From: Bacilli bacterium
Lineage (GTDB): Bacteria > Bacillota_I > Bacilli_A > RF39 > UBA660
Reading direction: 5' to 3'
Length of the DNA stretch: 48,678 nt
Assembly: GCA_017398945.1 (NCBI GenBank)
Contig: JAFQES010000009.1
Span: 1 to 48,678 of the forward strand
The position numbers and the translations under genes were made by a program. Below are positions 1 through 8,918 of the stretch, in pieces (the stretch's first letter is position 1; every line of letters starts with the position of its first letter). The notes beneath the pieces are model-generated. The model saw nothing but the letters and a program-made list of their open reading frames with translations, made no database searches and was not told the DNA's origin.

Positions 1-65
1 AAAGATTTTCCTTCTTCTACATGTTCTTTGCACATTTGAAGTTTTTCTTCTAAAGTTTTTTTCAT
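1..65 (-). CDS. 5' end of an unknown gene (partial, runs off the left edge)
   Basis: Only about 21 codons are visible. The minus-strand ATG at 65 follows a good ribosome binding site (GAAAGGAGTC, 8 to 10 bases upstream). The visible start, MKKTLEEKLQMCKEHVEEGK, is a charged amphipathic helix of the kind that opens helix-turn-helix DNA-binding proteins, including some transposase OrfA proteins, but this is too short to identify anything. It lies downstream of the two tRNA genes on the same strand and could share their transcript. Confidence 0.55.
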   Translation of the reverse strand, partial: MKKTLEEKLQMCKEHVEEGKS

Positions 66-149
66 TAAAAAAATGACTCCTTTCAAGCTAGAAAATATAT
101 TTTATTATATAATCTTTTTCCAACTTTTCGAAGCCATTTCAAATCTTTA

Positions 150-234
150 TGGTGCGGGTAAAGGGACTTGAACCCCCATGGATTTCTCCGCTAGATCCTA
201 AGTCTAGTGCGTCTACCAATTCCGCCATACCCGC
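150..234 (-). tRNA. tRNA-Leu (anticodon UAG)
   Basis: The minus strand folds as an 85-base class II tRNA: acceptor GCGGGTA pairs with TACCCGC, the D-arm contains AATTGGTAGACGC, the anticodon stem CTAGA/TCTAG closes the loop CTTAGGA (anticodon TAG, reading CUN Leu codons), a short variable arm follows, and the T-arm contains GGTTCAAGTCC. The 3' ACCA is encoded in the DNA. It sits 3 bases after the tRNA-Ile gene, so the two are probably processed from one precursor. Confidence 0.96.
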
Positions 235-237
235 GTA

Positions 238-314
238 TGGTGGACCTCGTAGGACTCGAACCTACGACCGCCCGGTTATGAGCCGGATGCTCTAACCAAC
301 TGAGCTAGAGGTCC
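238..314 (-). tRNA. tRNA with CAU anticodon, probably tRNA-Ile2 (lysidine type)
   Basis: A 77-base class I tRNA on the minus strand: acceptor GGACCTC/GAGGTCC, D-arm AGCTCAGTTGGTTAGAGC, anticodon loop CTCATAA with anticodon CAT, T-arm with GGTTCGAGTCC, and encoded CCA. The acceptor and body resemble the Bacillus tRNA-Ile(CAU), whose C34 is converted to lysidine by TilS so that it reads AUA. That codon is common in a genome this AT-rich. Elongator tRNA-Met is the alternative; identity elements favour Ile2, and a TilS-specific model would settle it. Confidence 0.9.
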
Positions 315-383
315 ATCGACCATTTAATAATAACATAAAGAGCATCCGATTTCAATAACTTTTTACAAAAAAAGATAAGCTTT

Positions 384-803
384 TTACTTACCTTGTAACA
401 TATTTAATAAATCAATTTTAAATTTATCTTTTGAAGCGTTAGCTTTAGATATCATAATACCTTTATATGTAGTTAATTCTGATCTATGACCTTCTAATAA
501 AATATCTTTAGGATATAATTCGTCTAAAACAACTATTTCTTCTTTTTTATAAACTGTATATTTTAATTTTACTTCTCCATGAACTTGAGCAAACATCTTA
601 TCGCTTGGTAATTTAAGTTCATATGTTTCGGTACCTTGTTTTTTATTAACAGATACTTTTTCTCCTAAAAACTTACCATTTCTAAATTCAGGATAGTATT
701 CAAAGTTTAATTTTTTGAAAGCAAGCATATTATATTTTTTTAATGCTCTTTCTAACTTTTTAAACTCATTTTCATTAACATAATCCAATACATAACTTTT
801 CAT
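384..803 (-). CDS. hypothetical 139-aa protein upstream of the tRNA pair
   Basis: I do not recognise this 139-residue, lysine-rich soluble protein. It has no signal peptide or membrane segment. The middle (about residues 30 to 105) alternates charged and hydrophobic residues as in a beta-rich fold; the C-terminus (KFKIDLLNMLQGK) is helical. The ATG at 803 follows a GGGGG ribosome binding site. Two consensus promoters lie directly upstream, so expression is probably strong. The stop is about 70 bases before the tRNA-Ile gene with no obvious terminator, so the tRNAs may be co-transcribed. Confidence 0.8.
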   Translation of the reverse strand: MKSYVLDYVNENEFKKLERALKKYNMLAFKKLNFEYYPEFRNGKFLGEKVSVNKKQGTETYELKLPSDKMFAQVHGEVKLKYTVYKKEEIVVLDELYPKDILLEGHRSELTTYKGIMISKANASKDKFKIDLLNMLQGK

Positions 804-837
804 TTACAAAACCCCCAATATTACATTTCGTACTTTA

Positions 838-866
838 ATTATAACACAAATTAGATGTTTTGTCAA
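838..866 (-). promoter_or_regulatory. housekeeping promoter P1 for the 139-aa gene
   Basis: Minus strand: -35 TTGACA (861-866), 17-base spacer, -10 TATAAT (838-843), a perfect sigma-A match. It lies about 35 bases upstream of the start codon at 803. Confidence 0.85.
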
Positions 867-903
867 ATTGTGTATATTTTTGTACTTTTCTATTGACAAA
901 TGA

Positions 904-932
904 ATTATAGCACCAAGTAACATTTTTGTCAA
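904..932 (-). promoter_or_regulatory. housekeeping promoter P2, tandem to P1
   Basis: Minus strand: -35 TTGACA (927-932), 17-base spacer, -10 TATAAT (904-909). It is a second perfect sigma-A match 66 bases upstream of P1. Both -35 boxes sit in the same 12-base context AATTTGACAAAA. Confidence 0.8.
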
Positions 933-976
933 ATTAAAAGGATAATTGGACATTCTATTTAAAACGCCATTATCAA

Positions 977-1237
977 TTATATGTCTAACTCTACGATTGT
1001 TTGACCTATATTAAAAGCATCTAAATAAAATTTAATTACCCTTTTATCTCGTTTTAAAACTCTATGTGTTTCTTTCATTAAAATGCGACTATTCCATCCA
1101 TGTATAATTACAATAAATTTATTTTTCTGTTTAATATTATCTTTTATGAAAGTATCAATTAGATATTCTACAAAAGCCGCTGTTTCTCCATGTAAATCTA
1201 AATGAGGAACTTTGCTTGTATATATATTATTAGCCAT
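977..1237 (-). CDS. small stand-alone Smr-domain protein
   Basis: The 86 residues form little more than one Smr domain (the C-terminal domain of MutS2), which binds and nicks branched nucleic acids or cleaves mRNA at collided ribosomes. The LDLHG motif (about residues 13-17) and the second motif IIHGWNSRIL (about 44-53, canonical HGxGxGxL) are visible, followed by the usual V-x-F-x-x-DAF end. The second motif is divergent because the usual Gly-x-Gly is Asn-Ser-Arg, so catalytic activity is uncertain. The start ATG overlaps the stop of the upstream sugar kinase by one base (TAATG), implying translational coupling. Confidence 0.85.
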   Translation of the reverse strand: MANNIYTSKVPHLDLHGETAAFVEYLIDTFIKDNIKQKNKFIVIIHGWNSRILMKETHRVLKRDKRVIKFYLDAFNIGQTIVELDI

Positions 1238-2394
1238 TAGTTTTTAGGAATATCTGGTAATTCATCAGGAATTGCCATTGTTGCGCTATTATTTTGAGTT
1301 GACTGTTGGACAGGTTGTTGTGGCATCGTATTTATAGTGGAATTAGCATTTTGTGGTGTAACTTGTCCAGCAACTGGGGCTTGTGGCATTGTTGTTTGAG
1401 GTGCACTTTGTGCCTGAGTAACTTGAGGCGTTACCGGTTGTTGTGGTTGGCTTTGAATTGGCGCTTGAGAACTTGAAGCTGTAACATTTGGATTTTTTTC
1501 GTTATAAATACTAATTACTTCACTTAATGAAGGCATTGACATTCTTGTTCCAATTTTATCTACGGATAAACCTGCCGCAATATTCGCATAAGAAATACAT
1601 TTTTCCATTGGGAATCTATTTAATAATCCATAAGCAAATGCTCCATGGAAAATATCTCCCGCTCCAGTAGTATCTTTGACTTGTTTATTTAAACCAGGCA
1701 TTATTTTTATTTCGTCATTTATGCTATATAAAGCTCCTTTTTCTTCTAAAGTTACTACGATTTCATTATTAGGAAAACGATTTTTTAAGTTTTGAAATAA
1801 TATCGCTAATGTTTTTGGATCGTTATAATCAACTTTCGTTTTTGCCATAGTTTCAGCGAAGTTTTTAGAACATACAATATATTTAACAAATTTACATAAT
1901 TCTAATATTTCTGGAGTGCTTTGATCAGCATCAATTATTGATATCGCATTTGGATATCTATTTAGTGCTTCTCTTGAAGCAGTAAATTCATGACCGTCTA
2001 TTAATATAACGTCAGGATTCATCGCATATTCATATTTTCTAGCTTGCCCATATGATTTATCTACTGGGCTTAAAACGGTTCTTGAACCATTTGATTTATT
2101 AACTATAACAAAGTTAACGCTAGTTGGCTTTTCATAAGTAGTTTCGATATGATCAGTTTTAACTTGAACGCTTTCTAATTCTTTTTTTATTTTTGTTCCA
2201 AAATCATCTGATCCTACTACTCCAGCCATATGAGTTTCGATACCCCATTTGCCTAATAAATACGCGGCATTACTAGCAGAACCTCCACCAGAGTCGATTC
2301 TTTCTGTTAAACGATATTTATTATTTTCGATTGGAAATGCTTCAACTGGACAAATAATATCATAAGCACAATGACCAATACACAATACTTTCAT
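1237..2394 (-). CDS. PfkB/ribokinase-family sugar kinase with Gln/Pro-rich C-terminal tail
   Basis: Residues 1 to about 300 are a PfkB-family kinase that phosphorylates a sugar or nucleoside with ATP in the cytosol. The N-terminal GGGSASNAA motif (substrate side) and the DTTGAGDIFHGAFAYGL motif with the catalytic Asp and the anion-hole GAGD are intact. The substrate cannot be read from sequence. Residues 301-385 form a low-complexity tail of Gln, Pro, Thr, Ala and Ser (for example QPQQPVTPQVTQAQ), which is not part of normal PfkB enzymes. The start ATG at 2394 follows AAAAGGTGATAAG. A TATAAT box lies at about 2422-2427 with a weak -35. It is coupled to the downstream Smr gene. Confidence 0.9.
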   Translation of the reverse strand: MKVLCIGHCAYDIICPVEAFPIENNKYRLTERIDSGGGSASNAAYLLGKWGIETHMAGVVGSDDFGTKIKKELESVQVKTDHIETTYEKPTSVNFVIVNKSNGSRTVLSPVDKSYGQARKYEYAMNPDVILIDGHEFTASREALNRYPNAISIIDADQSTPEILELCKFVKYIVCSKNFAETMAKTKVDYNDPKTLAILFQNLKNRFPNNEIVVTLEEKGALYSINDEIKIMPGLNKQVKDTTGAGDIFHGAFAYGLLNRFPMEKCISYANIAAGLSVDKIGTRMSMPSLSEVISIYNEKNPNVTASSSQAPIQSQPQQPVTPQVTQAQSAPQTTMPQAPVAGQVTPQNANSTINTMPQQPVQQSTQNNSATMAIPDELPDIPKN

Positions 2395-2435
2395 CTTATC
2401 ACCTTTTCTATTCTAAAAGTATTATACAATAACTT

Positions 2436-2470
2436 ATAAAAAAAAGAAAGCTTTCAAATTAGCTTTCTTT
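2436..2470 (-). terminator. rho-independent terminator of tig
   Basis: Perfect 10-bp stem AAAGAAAGCT/AGCTTTCTTT (2443-2452 and 2461-2470) with an 8-base loop, followed on the minus strand by a run of T. The stem begins inside the tig stop codon. Confidence 0.9.
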
Positions 2471-3706
2471 AATAATTTCGATTGCTTTATGCATTGTCAT
2501 ATCATATTTAATGATATCTATGTTTCCGTAAGCTTTTAATAATTCGTCAACACTTATTCCGTAGTTATCAGCCATTTCTTTAGCTTTGGCTTTAACTTCT
2601 TTTTCTGAGAAGTCAATTTTTTCAGCATCTACAACAGCTTCTAGTAAGTAACGATATGTAACACGTTTTTTAGCTTCTTCTTCCATTTGCTCATGCATTT
2701 TTTCATGAGTTTGACCAGTAAATTGATAATATTGTTCAATTGTTAAACCTTGTTGGCTTAATTTTTGTTCAAATTGATGAATCATATGATGAATTTCATC
2801 ATCAATAATTTCTTCATTTAAATCAATTTTCATGTTTGAAGCAGCTTTTTCTAAACATTTTTCAGCATATTCATCATCGATTGTAGCTTGTTTTTTATCT
2901 TTTAATGTTTTTTCTACTTCAGCTTCTAATTCTTCAACCGTTTTCATTTCATCATAACCTAGATCTTTAAAGAAATCTTCATTAATTTCTGGTAATTTTC
3001 TAGTTTTGATTTCTCTTACTGTTACTTCAAATACTACATCTTTTCCTTTTAGGTCAGCAACATAATCTTCTGGGAAAGTTAAGTTTAAAGTTTTAGTTTC
3101 ACCTACAGCAAGACCAACTAAACCTTCTTCAAATCCTGGAATGAATGTTTTAGAACCAATTTCTAATGGATAGTTTTCACCATTTCCACCTTCTAAAGCT
3201 TTTCCATCAACTGTTCCTTTAAAATCGATTACAGCAGTATCACCATTTTCAACTTTTCCGTCTTCTTTAACAACGATTTCAGCAAGTTGTTGTCTTAAAT
3301 GTTCAATTTCTTCAGAAATTTCTTTTTTAGTTATTTTAGCAGTTTCTTTTTTTACTCCTAATTTAGTATAATCACCTAGTTTTACTTCTGGTTTAGTAAT
3401 AATTGTAAAAGCAAATTCAACAGCTTCTTCACTAATATTTTTTACATCTAATTTAGGTTCAATAACTGGAACTAATTTTTGTTCATTAATAATTTTGTCA
3501 TAAGCAATGCTTACAGCAGAATCAACTGCATCCATATATAATGATTCAATTCCAAATTTTTTAATATAAACATCTTTTGGAGCAGTTCCTTTTCTAAAGC
3601 CATCAATTCTTACTTCTTTATTTTTCTTTTTAAAAGCTTTATCAATAGCATTAGTCCAGTCTTGACCTTCAATTTTTATAGTTATTTCATGTACGTTTTT
3701 TTTCAT
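2459..3706 (-). CDS. tig: trigger factor, ribosome-associated chaperone/prolyl isomerase
   Basis: 415 residues, close to the usual length. The N-terminal ribosome-binding domain carries the signature GFRKGTAPKDVYIKKFG (about residues 37-53) that docks at uL23 by the exit tunnel. The FKBP-type isomerase domain (about 150-240) contains GDTAVIDFKGTVDG and the loop FIPGFEEGLVGLAVGETK. The C-terminal helical SurA-like arms (about 250-415) are acidic and helix-rich. The gene is monocistronic: its own promoter lies upstream and a terminator overlaps its stop. In Bacillus tig is followed by clpX; here a sugar kinase follows. Confidence 0.98.
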   Translation of the reverse strand: MKKNVHEITIKIEGQDWTNAIDKAFKKKNKEVRIDGFRKGTAPKDVYIKKFGIESLYMDAVDSAVSIAYDKIINEQKLVPVIEPKLDVKNISEEAVEFAFTIITKPEVKLGDYTKLGVKKETAKITKKEISEEIEHLRQQLAEIVVKEDGKVENGDTAVIDFKGTVDGKALEGGNGENYPLEIGSKTFIPGFEEGLVGLAVGETKTLNLTFPEDYVADLKGKDVVFEVTVREIKTRKLPEINEDFFKDLGYDEMKTVEELEAEVEKTLKDKKQATIDDEYAEKCLEKAASNMKIDLNEEIIDDEIHHMIHQFEQKLSQQGLTIEQYYQFTGQTHEKMHEQMEEEAKKRVTYRYLLEAVVDAEKIDFSEKEVKAKAKEMADNYGISVDELLKAYGNIDIIKYDMTMHKAIEIIKES

Positions 3707-3731
3707 AATTTAATTCCTTTCAACATCACAT

Positions 3732-3760
3732 ATTATATAATAGATATCTCGTTTAAACAA
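3732..3760 (-). promoter_or_regulatory. promoter of tig
   Basis: Minus strand: -35 TTGTTT (3755-3760), 17-base spacer, -10 TATAAT (3732-3737), followed by the ribosome binding site GAAAGGAATT before the ATG at 3706. Confidence 0.75.
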
Positions 3761-3772
3761 GATAAAAATTGT

Positions 3773-4321
3773 TTATTCCTTTATGGTTCTATTTAGTTTT
3801 TGCATAGTTTTAGATAAATCATCAAATACAACTATATTGGCTTTAACAGAAAAGTCTCTTATCGGATAATCAATTACTTCTATCGCATTACCATAGTAAT
3901 ATTCATAAAATCCCATTGTAGGATTGTTTGTAATACATTCAAGATACATTTTGTTATAGCCAAGATTAATTAAGCCGTTAACTGCAATTTTAAATAGTTC
4001 TTTACCTATTCCCAAACCTTGATATTTCTTCAATAAATATATAGCATTAATTTTACCATAGTTATTAAATCGTTCATCTTGCGAAATACTAAATTGCATT
4101 ATTCCCACAATTTGATTATCTTTTTCAGCAACATAGTAATTATCTGTTTCACTCAAATATTTTTCGGTTCTCGATACTTTATCTTTTATAGTAGCAATTC
4201 GATTAGCAAGATATTCTTTGGGCATAAAATCACTATAAGTTTCATTCCAGCTATGAGCTGCTACAAATTCAATTTCGTAAGCATCTGCTGGTGTTGCTTT
4301 CCGATAAATTACATTATTCAT
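3773..4321 (-). CDS. GNAT-family N-acetyltransferase
   Basis: The 182 residues have the GNAT layout: an N-terminal helix pair (TPADAYEIEFVAAHSWNETY), central strands, then the acetyl-CoA motif A YLLKKYQGLGIGKELF (about residues 95-110, Q-x-x-G-x-G), and motif B with FYEYYYGN near residue 145. It transfers an acetyl group from acetyl-CoA to an amine; the substrate is unknown. The start ATG at 4321 has a strong ribosome binding site (TTAGGAGGGTC) and lies only 9 bases after the polC stop, so it is co-transcribed with polC. Confidence 0.9.
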   Translation of the reverse strand: MNNVIYRKATPADAYEIEFVAAHSWNETYSDFMPKEYLANRIATIKDKVSRTEKYLSETDNYYVAEKDNQIVGIMQFSISQDERFNNYGKINAIYLLKKYQGLGIGKELFKIAVNGLINLGYNKMYLECITNNPTMGFYEYYYGNAIEVIDYPIRDFSVKANIVVFDDLSKTMQKLNRTIKE

Positions 4322-4330
4322 TTGACCCTC

Positions 4331-7300
4331 CTAAAATAAACTTAATTGACTTGATTCAGGCATTCCTTCAAAGATATTTAATGATCTTAAACGATCAACT
4401 GTTGAAGCGTTTACTTTACCACGCAATTGGAAATCTTCAATGCTGTAATATGGTTTTTCGTTTCTTTCTTCAACTATTTTATTGGCAACGGCTTCACCTA
4501 AACCATCTAAGGACATAAATGGTAAGATAAGAGCATTTTCATCTTCTACCATAACAAAACTTTTTGCTTCAGATTTTGTCACATCAATCATTTTAAATTT
4601 AACTCCTCTTGCTGTTGCTTCTAAAGCAAGCTTTAAGGTTTCTAATACTGATGTTTCTTTATTTGTTGCATCGTATCCTTTAGCTTGAATTTCTTGCATT
4701 TTTTGTTTGATTGCGTCATATCCTTCAGTCATCGCTTCGATATCAAAATCTTGGAAACGAGTTGAAAAATAAGAAGCGTAATAAACTAATGGCTTATGAA
4801 CTTTATACCATGCAATTCTAAAGGCACTAGTTACATAAGCTGCAGCATGGGCTTTAGGGAACATGTATTTGATTTTAGCACAAGAATCGATGAACCATTC
4901 ATCAACGTTGTATTCTTGCATTAGTTTAGCATATTCTTCCCATTCAGCTTTATCTTTTGGTTTACTTGCTCTTCCCTTACGAACGAATTCCATTATTTTA
5001 AATGCTTTAAATGGCGGAACACCTCGATACATTAAATCGACCATGATGTCGTCACGACACCCAATAACTTTACTAAATGGTACAACGTTTTTTTGAATTA
5101 ATTCTTGGGCATTTCCTAACCAAACGTCAGTTCCGTGCGCAAGTCCAGATATTTTTACTAATTCGGCAAAGGTTGTTGGTTTAGTGTCTTTAACTAATTG
5201 GATTGTAAAACCGGTTCCAAATTCAGGAACTCCTAATGTTCCTACATCACACATTATTTGTTCGGCCGTAACTCCTAAGGCTTTGGTGCTTGTAAAAATT
5301 GACATCGTATCTTTGTCATCTAAAGGGACTTTTGTAACATCATCCCCAGTTAAGTCTTGAATCATCCGTAGTTGAGTTGGGTCAGTATGCCCTAAAATAT
5401 CCAATTTTAAGACGTCGGCATCGATAGCATGATAATCAAAGTGCGTAGTTCGCCATGAGCTTGATGGATCTTCGGCTGGATATTGGAATGGTGTAAAATC
5501 AAATACTTCCATATAATCTGGTATAACAACGATTCCTCCTGGATGTTGTCCAGTTGTTCTTTTACATCCTGTGCATCCTTGGGCCAGTCTTTCAACTTCA
5601 ATATTACGCATCATAATGTGTTTTTCTTCGCAATAGCCTTTAACATACCCGTAAGCAGTTTTTTCGGCTACTGTTCCGATAGTTCCGGCACGGTAAACGT
5701 TATCTACACCGAACAATACTTTGGTATAGTCATGGGTATTACCTTGGTTTAATTCGGAGAAATTTAAATCGATATCGGGAACTTTGTCGGCATTAAATCC
5801 TAGGAATGTTGCAAATGGAATATCGTGTCCATCTTTGATCATAGCCGTATTACATTTTGGACAATTTTTATCTGGTAAGTCAAATCCACAAGAATATTTT
5901 GAACCTAATGATTCACCATCATCGCCTTCAAACACACTATGCTTACAACTTGGACAACGATAGTGAGCTGATAACGAGTTTACTTCAGTAATTCCCATCA
6001 TACAAGCAACAAATGATGATCCAACTGATCCACGAGAACCAACAAGATAGCCTTGATCGTTTGAATGTTTTACAAGTTTTTGAGCAATTAAGTAAATAAC
6101 GTCGAATCCAGCTCCGATAATTCCTCCAAGTTTTTTAACAGCTTCTTTATCTAGTTCTTCATCTGTTTTTTTCTCTTCCGCGTCTTCATTTTCTTCTTTT
6201 AAAACTTCTTTTATATAATTTTTTACTGGATCATAACCTGATTTTATTGTTTCATGTAATATTTGATGAATTTTAGCTACTTCATCTTCTTCAGATAGAT
6301 TTTCTTTTTTAACATTTTTAGTTATGGCATCTTTTAAAGCATCTCCATATAATTCTTTCGCCAGACGTTCTTCGATGTGATGAGGAAGCGGATCTCCGTA
6401 CCAATCTAAAGCTTTGTTATAAACAAGTTCGGTCATCGTTTCAATCGAATTAGGAATTTTAGGCGCAAATGGTTTTGGTGTAGCAATAATTACTTCTATT
6501 TGCTCAACTAATTTTGCTAATTCATTCGGATTTTTAACAACTATTTCATAAGCAATATCTTCACCTAGAAAGGCGAATTCTTCTAACATTTCTTTCGTTG
6601 TTTTTAGATACATATTAGGAACATGTAATCCTCTTCTATTTAAAGGGTGCAACTTGCCATTGAATCTTTGATTAACAATTATTTCACGATATATTTTATC
6701 TTCTTTGCGTAAATTATGAACGTCTCCAGTTGCAATTACTGGTTTACCAGCTTGTTTTGCAACATCAATAATTCTTTTTAGATATTCTTGAGCCGCCTGT
6801 TCACTTGGGAATTTACATTCTGGTCCAATTAAATGAGAAAATACAGAAACCGGTTGAACCTCTATATAGTCATAAAAGCTCATCATGTTAACTAATTCTT
6901 CATCCTCTTTATTACCAGCTTTATCAAAAATTTCCCCATTAATACAGCCCGAACCAATCATCAAGCCTTCACGAAGAGCAATTACTTCGTCACGAGGAAT
7001 TTTTGGTTGTTCATTCTTATATAGATATTTAGTATTAGCAATCGAAATGATTTTAAATAAATTTTTAAGTCCAACTCTATCTTTGGCAATTAAAGTAGCA
7101 TGGAACGGATAAGAAAAACGCACTAGCGATTCTTTATCAACGTTAGCTAAAAGTTCATCAGTTGTACTGATGTTTTGATCATATAAGGCTTTACACATTT
7201 TATAAAAAGCAAGAGATGTTCCTTCAGCATCGTAGTCAGCTCTATGGTGTTTGTCTTCATCCCAAGGTATTTCTAAGTTTTTAGTTAAAGTTTGAAGTTT

Positions 7301-8887
7301 ATGATTAGGCCATTGCGGATATAACATTCTGGCCATACTCATGGTATCTATAACAGTTGCATCAAATTCTCCAAAGCCATATTTATTACACGCGGCTTTC
7401 ATAAATGATATATCGAACTTAGCATTATGCGCAACCATCGGTAGTCCTTCAGCCCAATCTAAGAACCTTTTGGTAACATTATCTTCAGTATCTTTTCCTT
7501 GTAACATTTCATCTGTTATAAAAGTTAGTTCAGTAATCTTTTTCGGAATTGGTCTTTTAGGATCAATTAATTCATCAAAACGATCAATTATTTTACCATC
7601 TTTAATTTTTACAGCTCCAATTTCAATCATTTGGTCATTTCCGGCATAAAATCCAGTTGTTTCAGTATCAAATACAACAAAAGTGTTTTCTAATAAATTA
7701 TAAGTTTGATTATGGAAGATTAAATCAACGTCATTATTGACGATGTTCATTTCAGCACCATATAAAACTTTAAATTGATCAGCTTCTTCTTTACCTTTAT
7801 TATAAGCTTCAACGGCATGATAAATATTAGGAAATGATTGAACGCAGTTATGATCGGTTATTGCTACCGCTTTTTGGCCCATTTTTGATACATATTTAAC
7901 TACTTCTTCTGGTTTTACAACACCATCCATAGCACTCATCATTGTATGCATGTGAAATTCAATTCGTTTTTCTTCAGCATCATCTATTACTTCTTCGGTT
8001 TTAGAATCAATGCTTTCAAAATTACGAATTATTAAAACTAAATCTTTACTAAAATTATCGTATTCGATATTTCCATTAAAGCGATACCAAGATCCTTCTT
8101 TTAAAGAGGCTTTGGTTTCTTGATATTCTTCTTTTTTCTTTTTGAATATTTTAGCTAAAATACTATTAGTGTTATCACTAATTTTTAAAGTGATGATATT
8201 TATATTATCCCTTTCTAAAGTATCAATTCCAAATATATAGGCTTCAATCGATACTTTTTTAGTTTCACCCATAACATTATTAATTGTTAAGTTATGGTAT
8301 CCACCTGTTTCTTTTTCTTTTACAGGTTCGTTATCTTGAACATCAGGTGTCGGTATGATTTCTACGGCACTTTGTTTGGCATCGTTTATTTCTTTTTTTA
8401 CTTTGGCATTGTTTTCTTCATTAAATAACGCTTGGAAATTAACATTCCTAATGCCAAAACTATTTAACTTCTCTTTAATATACAAAAAGTTTTCTTCTAA
8501 TATTACTTGTTCAAATTTGCTGCTAGCTTCGATAAAATAAACACCATTTTCAAATTTAATTTCATTTTCTGCCAAACTTATTAATGAAGGTTTATTTTTA
8601 ACAAGTTCTTTAATAATTTCTTTAATATAGATTGATACATCTTCATCTACTATATCTTGGTATGAAAAATCTATTAAACAAGGTTTACCACTTAATCCGC
8701 TTTTTAAGCATTCTAATAGTTCCGTTATCGTTTTATATGAAAGTAATTTAGGAAGACGCATATACACTTTAAAAGAAGCAGTTTGTTTATTTACTACTAC
8801 TTTTTCTATAAATGCATTTTCAAACTCACTTTCGTCTGAACAAACAAAATTTATCTTAGTTAAAAATCTTTTTAGTTCGTTGTCCAT
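4331..8887 (-). CDS. polC: DNA polymerase III PolC-type alpha subunit with built-in proofreading
   Basis: 1518 residues, slightly longer than Bacillus PolC (about 1437). Order of parts: N-terminal domain (1-200), OB region (about 205-300), PHP start (EFHMHTMMSAMDG near 310), inserted DEDDh 3'-5' exonuclease with FVVFDTETTGFYAG near 403 and HHRADYDAEG near 550, resumed PHP, the CPSCK...CPKC zinc finger near 976, the palm catalytic motif PDIDLNFS near 1036, then fingers and a C-terminal helix-hairpin-helix region (LILPFMSLDGLGEAVA). This is the main processive replicase. It lies 31 bases downstream of dnaE and directly upstream of a GNAT gene. Confidence 0.98.
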   Translation of the reverse strand: MDNELKRFLTKINFVCSDESEFENAFIEKVVVNKQTASFKVYMRLPKLLSYKTITELLECLKSGLSGKPCLIDFSYQDIVDEDVSIYIKEIIKELVKNKPSLISLAENEIKFENGVYFIEASSKFEQVILEENFLYIKEKLNSFGIRNVNFQALFNEENNAKVKKEINDAKQSAVEIIPTPDVQDNEPVKEKETGGYHNLTINNVMGETKKVSIEAYIFGIDTLERDNINIITLKISDNTNSILAKIFKKKKEEYQETKASLKEGSWYRFNGNIEYDNFSKDLVLIIRNFESIDSKTEEVIDDAEEKRIEFHMHTMMSAMDGVVKPEEVVKYVSKMGQKAVAITDHNCVQSFPNIYHAVEAYNKGKEEADQFKVLYGAEMNIVNNDVDLIFHNQTYNLLENTFVVFDTETTGFYAGNDQMIEIGAVKIKDGKIIDRFDELIDPKRPIPKKITELTFITDEMLQGKDTEDNVTKRFLDWAEGLPMVAHNAKFDISFMKAACNKYGFGEFDATVIDTMSMARMLYPQWPNHKLQTLTKNLEIPWDEDKHHRADYDAEGTSLAFYKMCKALYDQNISTTDELLANVDKESLVRFSYPFHATLIAKDRVGLKNLFKIISIANTKYLYKNEQPKIPRDEVIALREGLMIGSGCINGEIFDKAGNKEDEELVNMMSFYDYIEVQPVSVFSHLIGPECKFPSEQAAQEYLKRIIDVAKQAGKPVIATGDVHNLRKEDKIYREIIVNQRFNGKLHPLNRRGLHVPNMYLKTTKEMLEEFAFLGEDIAYEIVVKNPNELAKLVEQIEVIIATPKPFAPKIPNSIETMTELVYNKALDWYGDPLPHHIEERLAKELYGDALKDAITKNVKKENLSEEDEVAKIHQILHETIKSGYDPVKNYIKEVLKEENEDAEEKKTDEELDKEAVKKLGGIIGAGFDVIYLIAQKLVKHSNDQGYLVGSRGSVGSSFVACMMGITEVNSLSAHYRCPSCKHSVFEGDDGESLGSKYSCGFDLPDKNCPKCNTAMIKDGHDIPFATFLGFNADKVPDIDLNFSELNQGNTHDYTKVLFGVDNVYRAGTIGTVAEKTAYGYVKGYCEEKHIMMRNIEVERLAQGCTGCKRTTGQHPGGIVVIPDYMEVFDFTPFQYPAEDPSSSWRTTHFDYHAIDADVLKLDILGHTDPTQLRMIQDLTGDDVTKVPLDDKDTMSIFTSTKALGVTAEQIMCDVGTLGVPEFGTGFTIQLVKDTKPTTFAELVKISGLAHGTDVWLGNAQELIQKNVVPFSKVIGCRDDIMVDLMYRGVPPFKAFKIMEFVRKGRASKPKDKAEWEEYAKLMQEYNVDEWFIDSCAKIKYMFPKAHAAAYVTSAFRIAWYKVHKPLVYYASYFSTRFQDFDIEAMTEGYDAIKQKMQEIQAKGYDATNKETSVLETLKLALEATARGVKFKMIDVTKSEAKSFVMVEDENALILPFMSLDGLGEAVANKIVEERNEKPYYSIEDFQLRGKVNASTVDRLRSLNIFEGMPESSQLSLF

Positions 8888-8918
8888 CTTTACACCTACT
8901 TACATAAATTATATTTTA

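Noticed and set aside
4482-5752. Several plus-strand open frames of 60-90 codons inside polC (for example 4863-5096 and 5483-5752)
   Set aside because: They lie opposite conserved polC motifs, have no ribosome binding sites and encode composition typical of antisense shadows.
7341-7649. 102-codon plus-strand open frame opposite the PolC exonuclease
   Set aside because: It is the complement of the conserved exonuclease coding region; no ribosome binding site.
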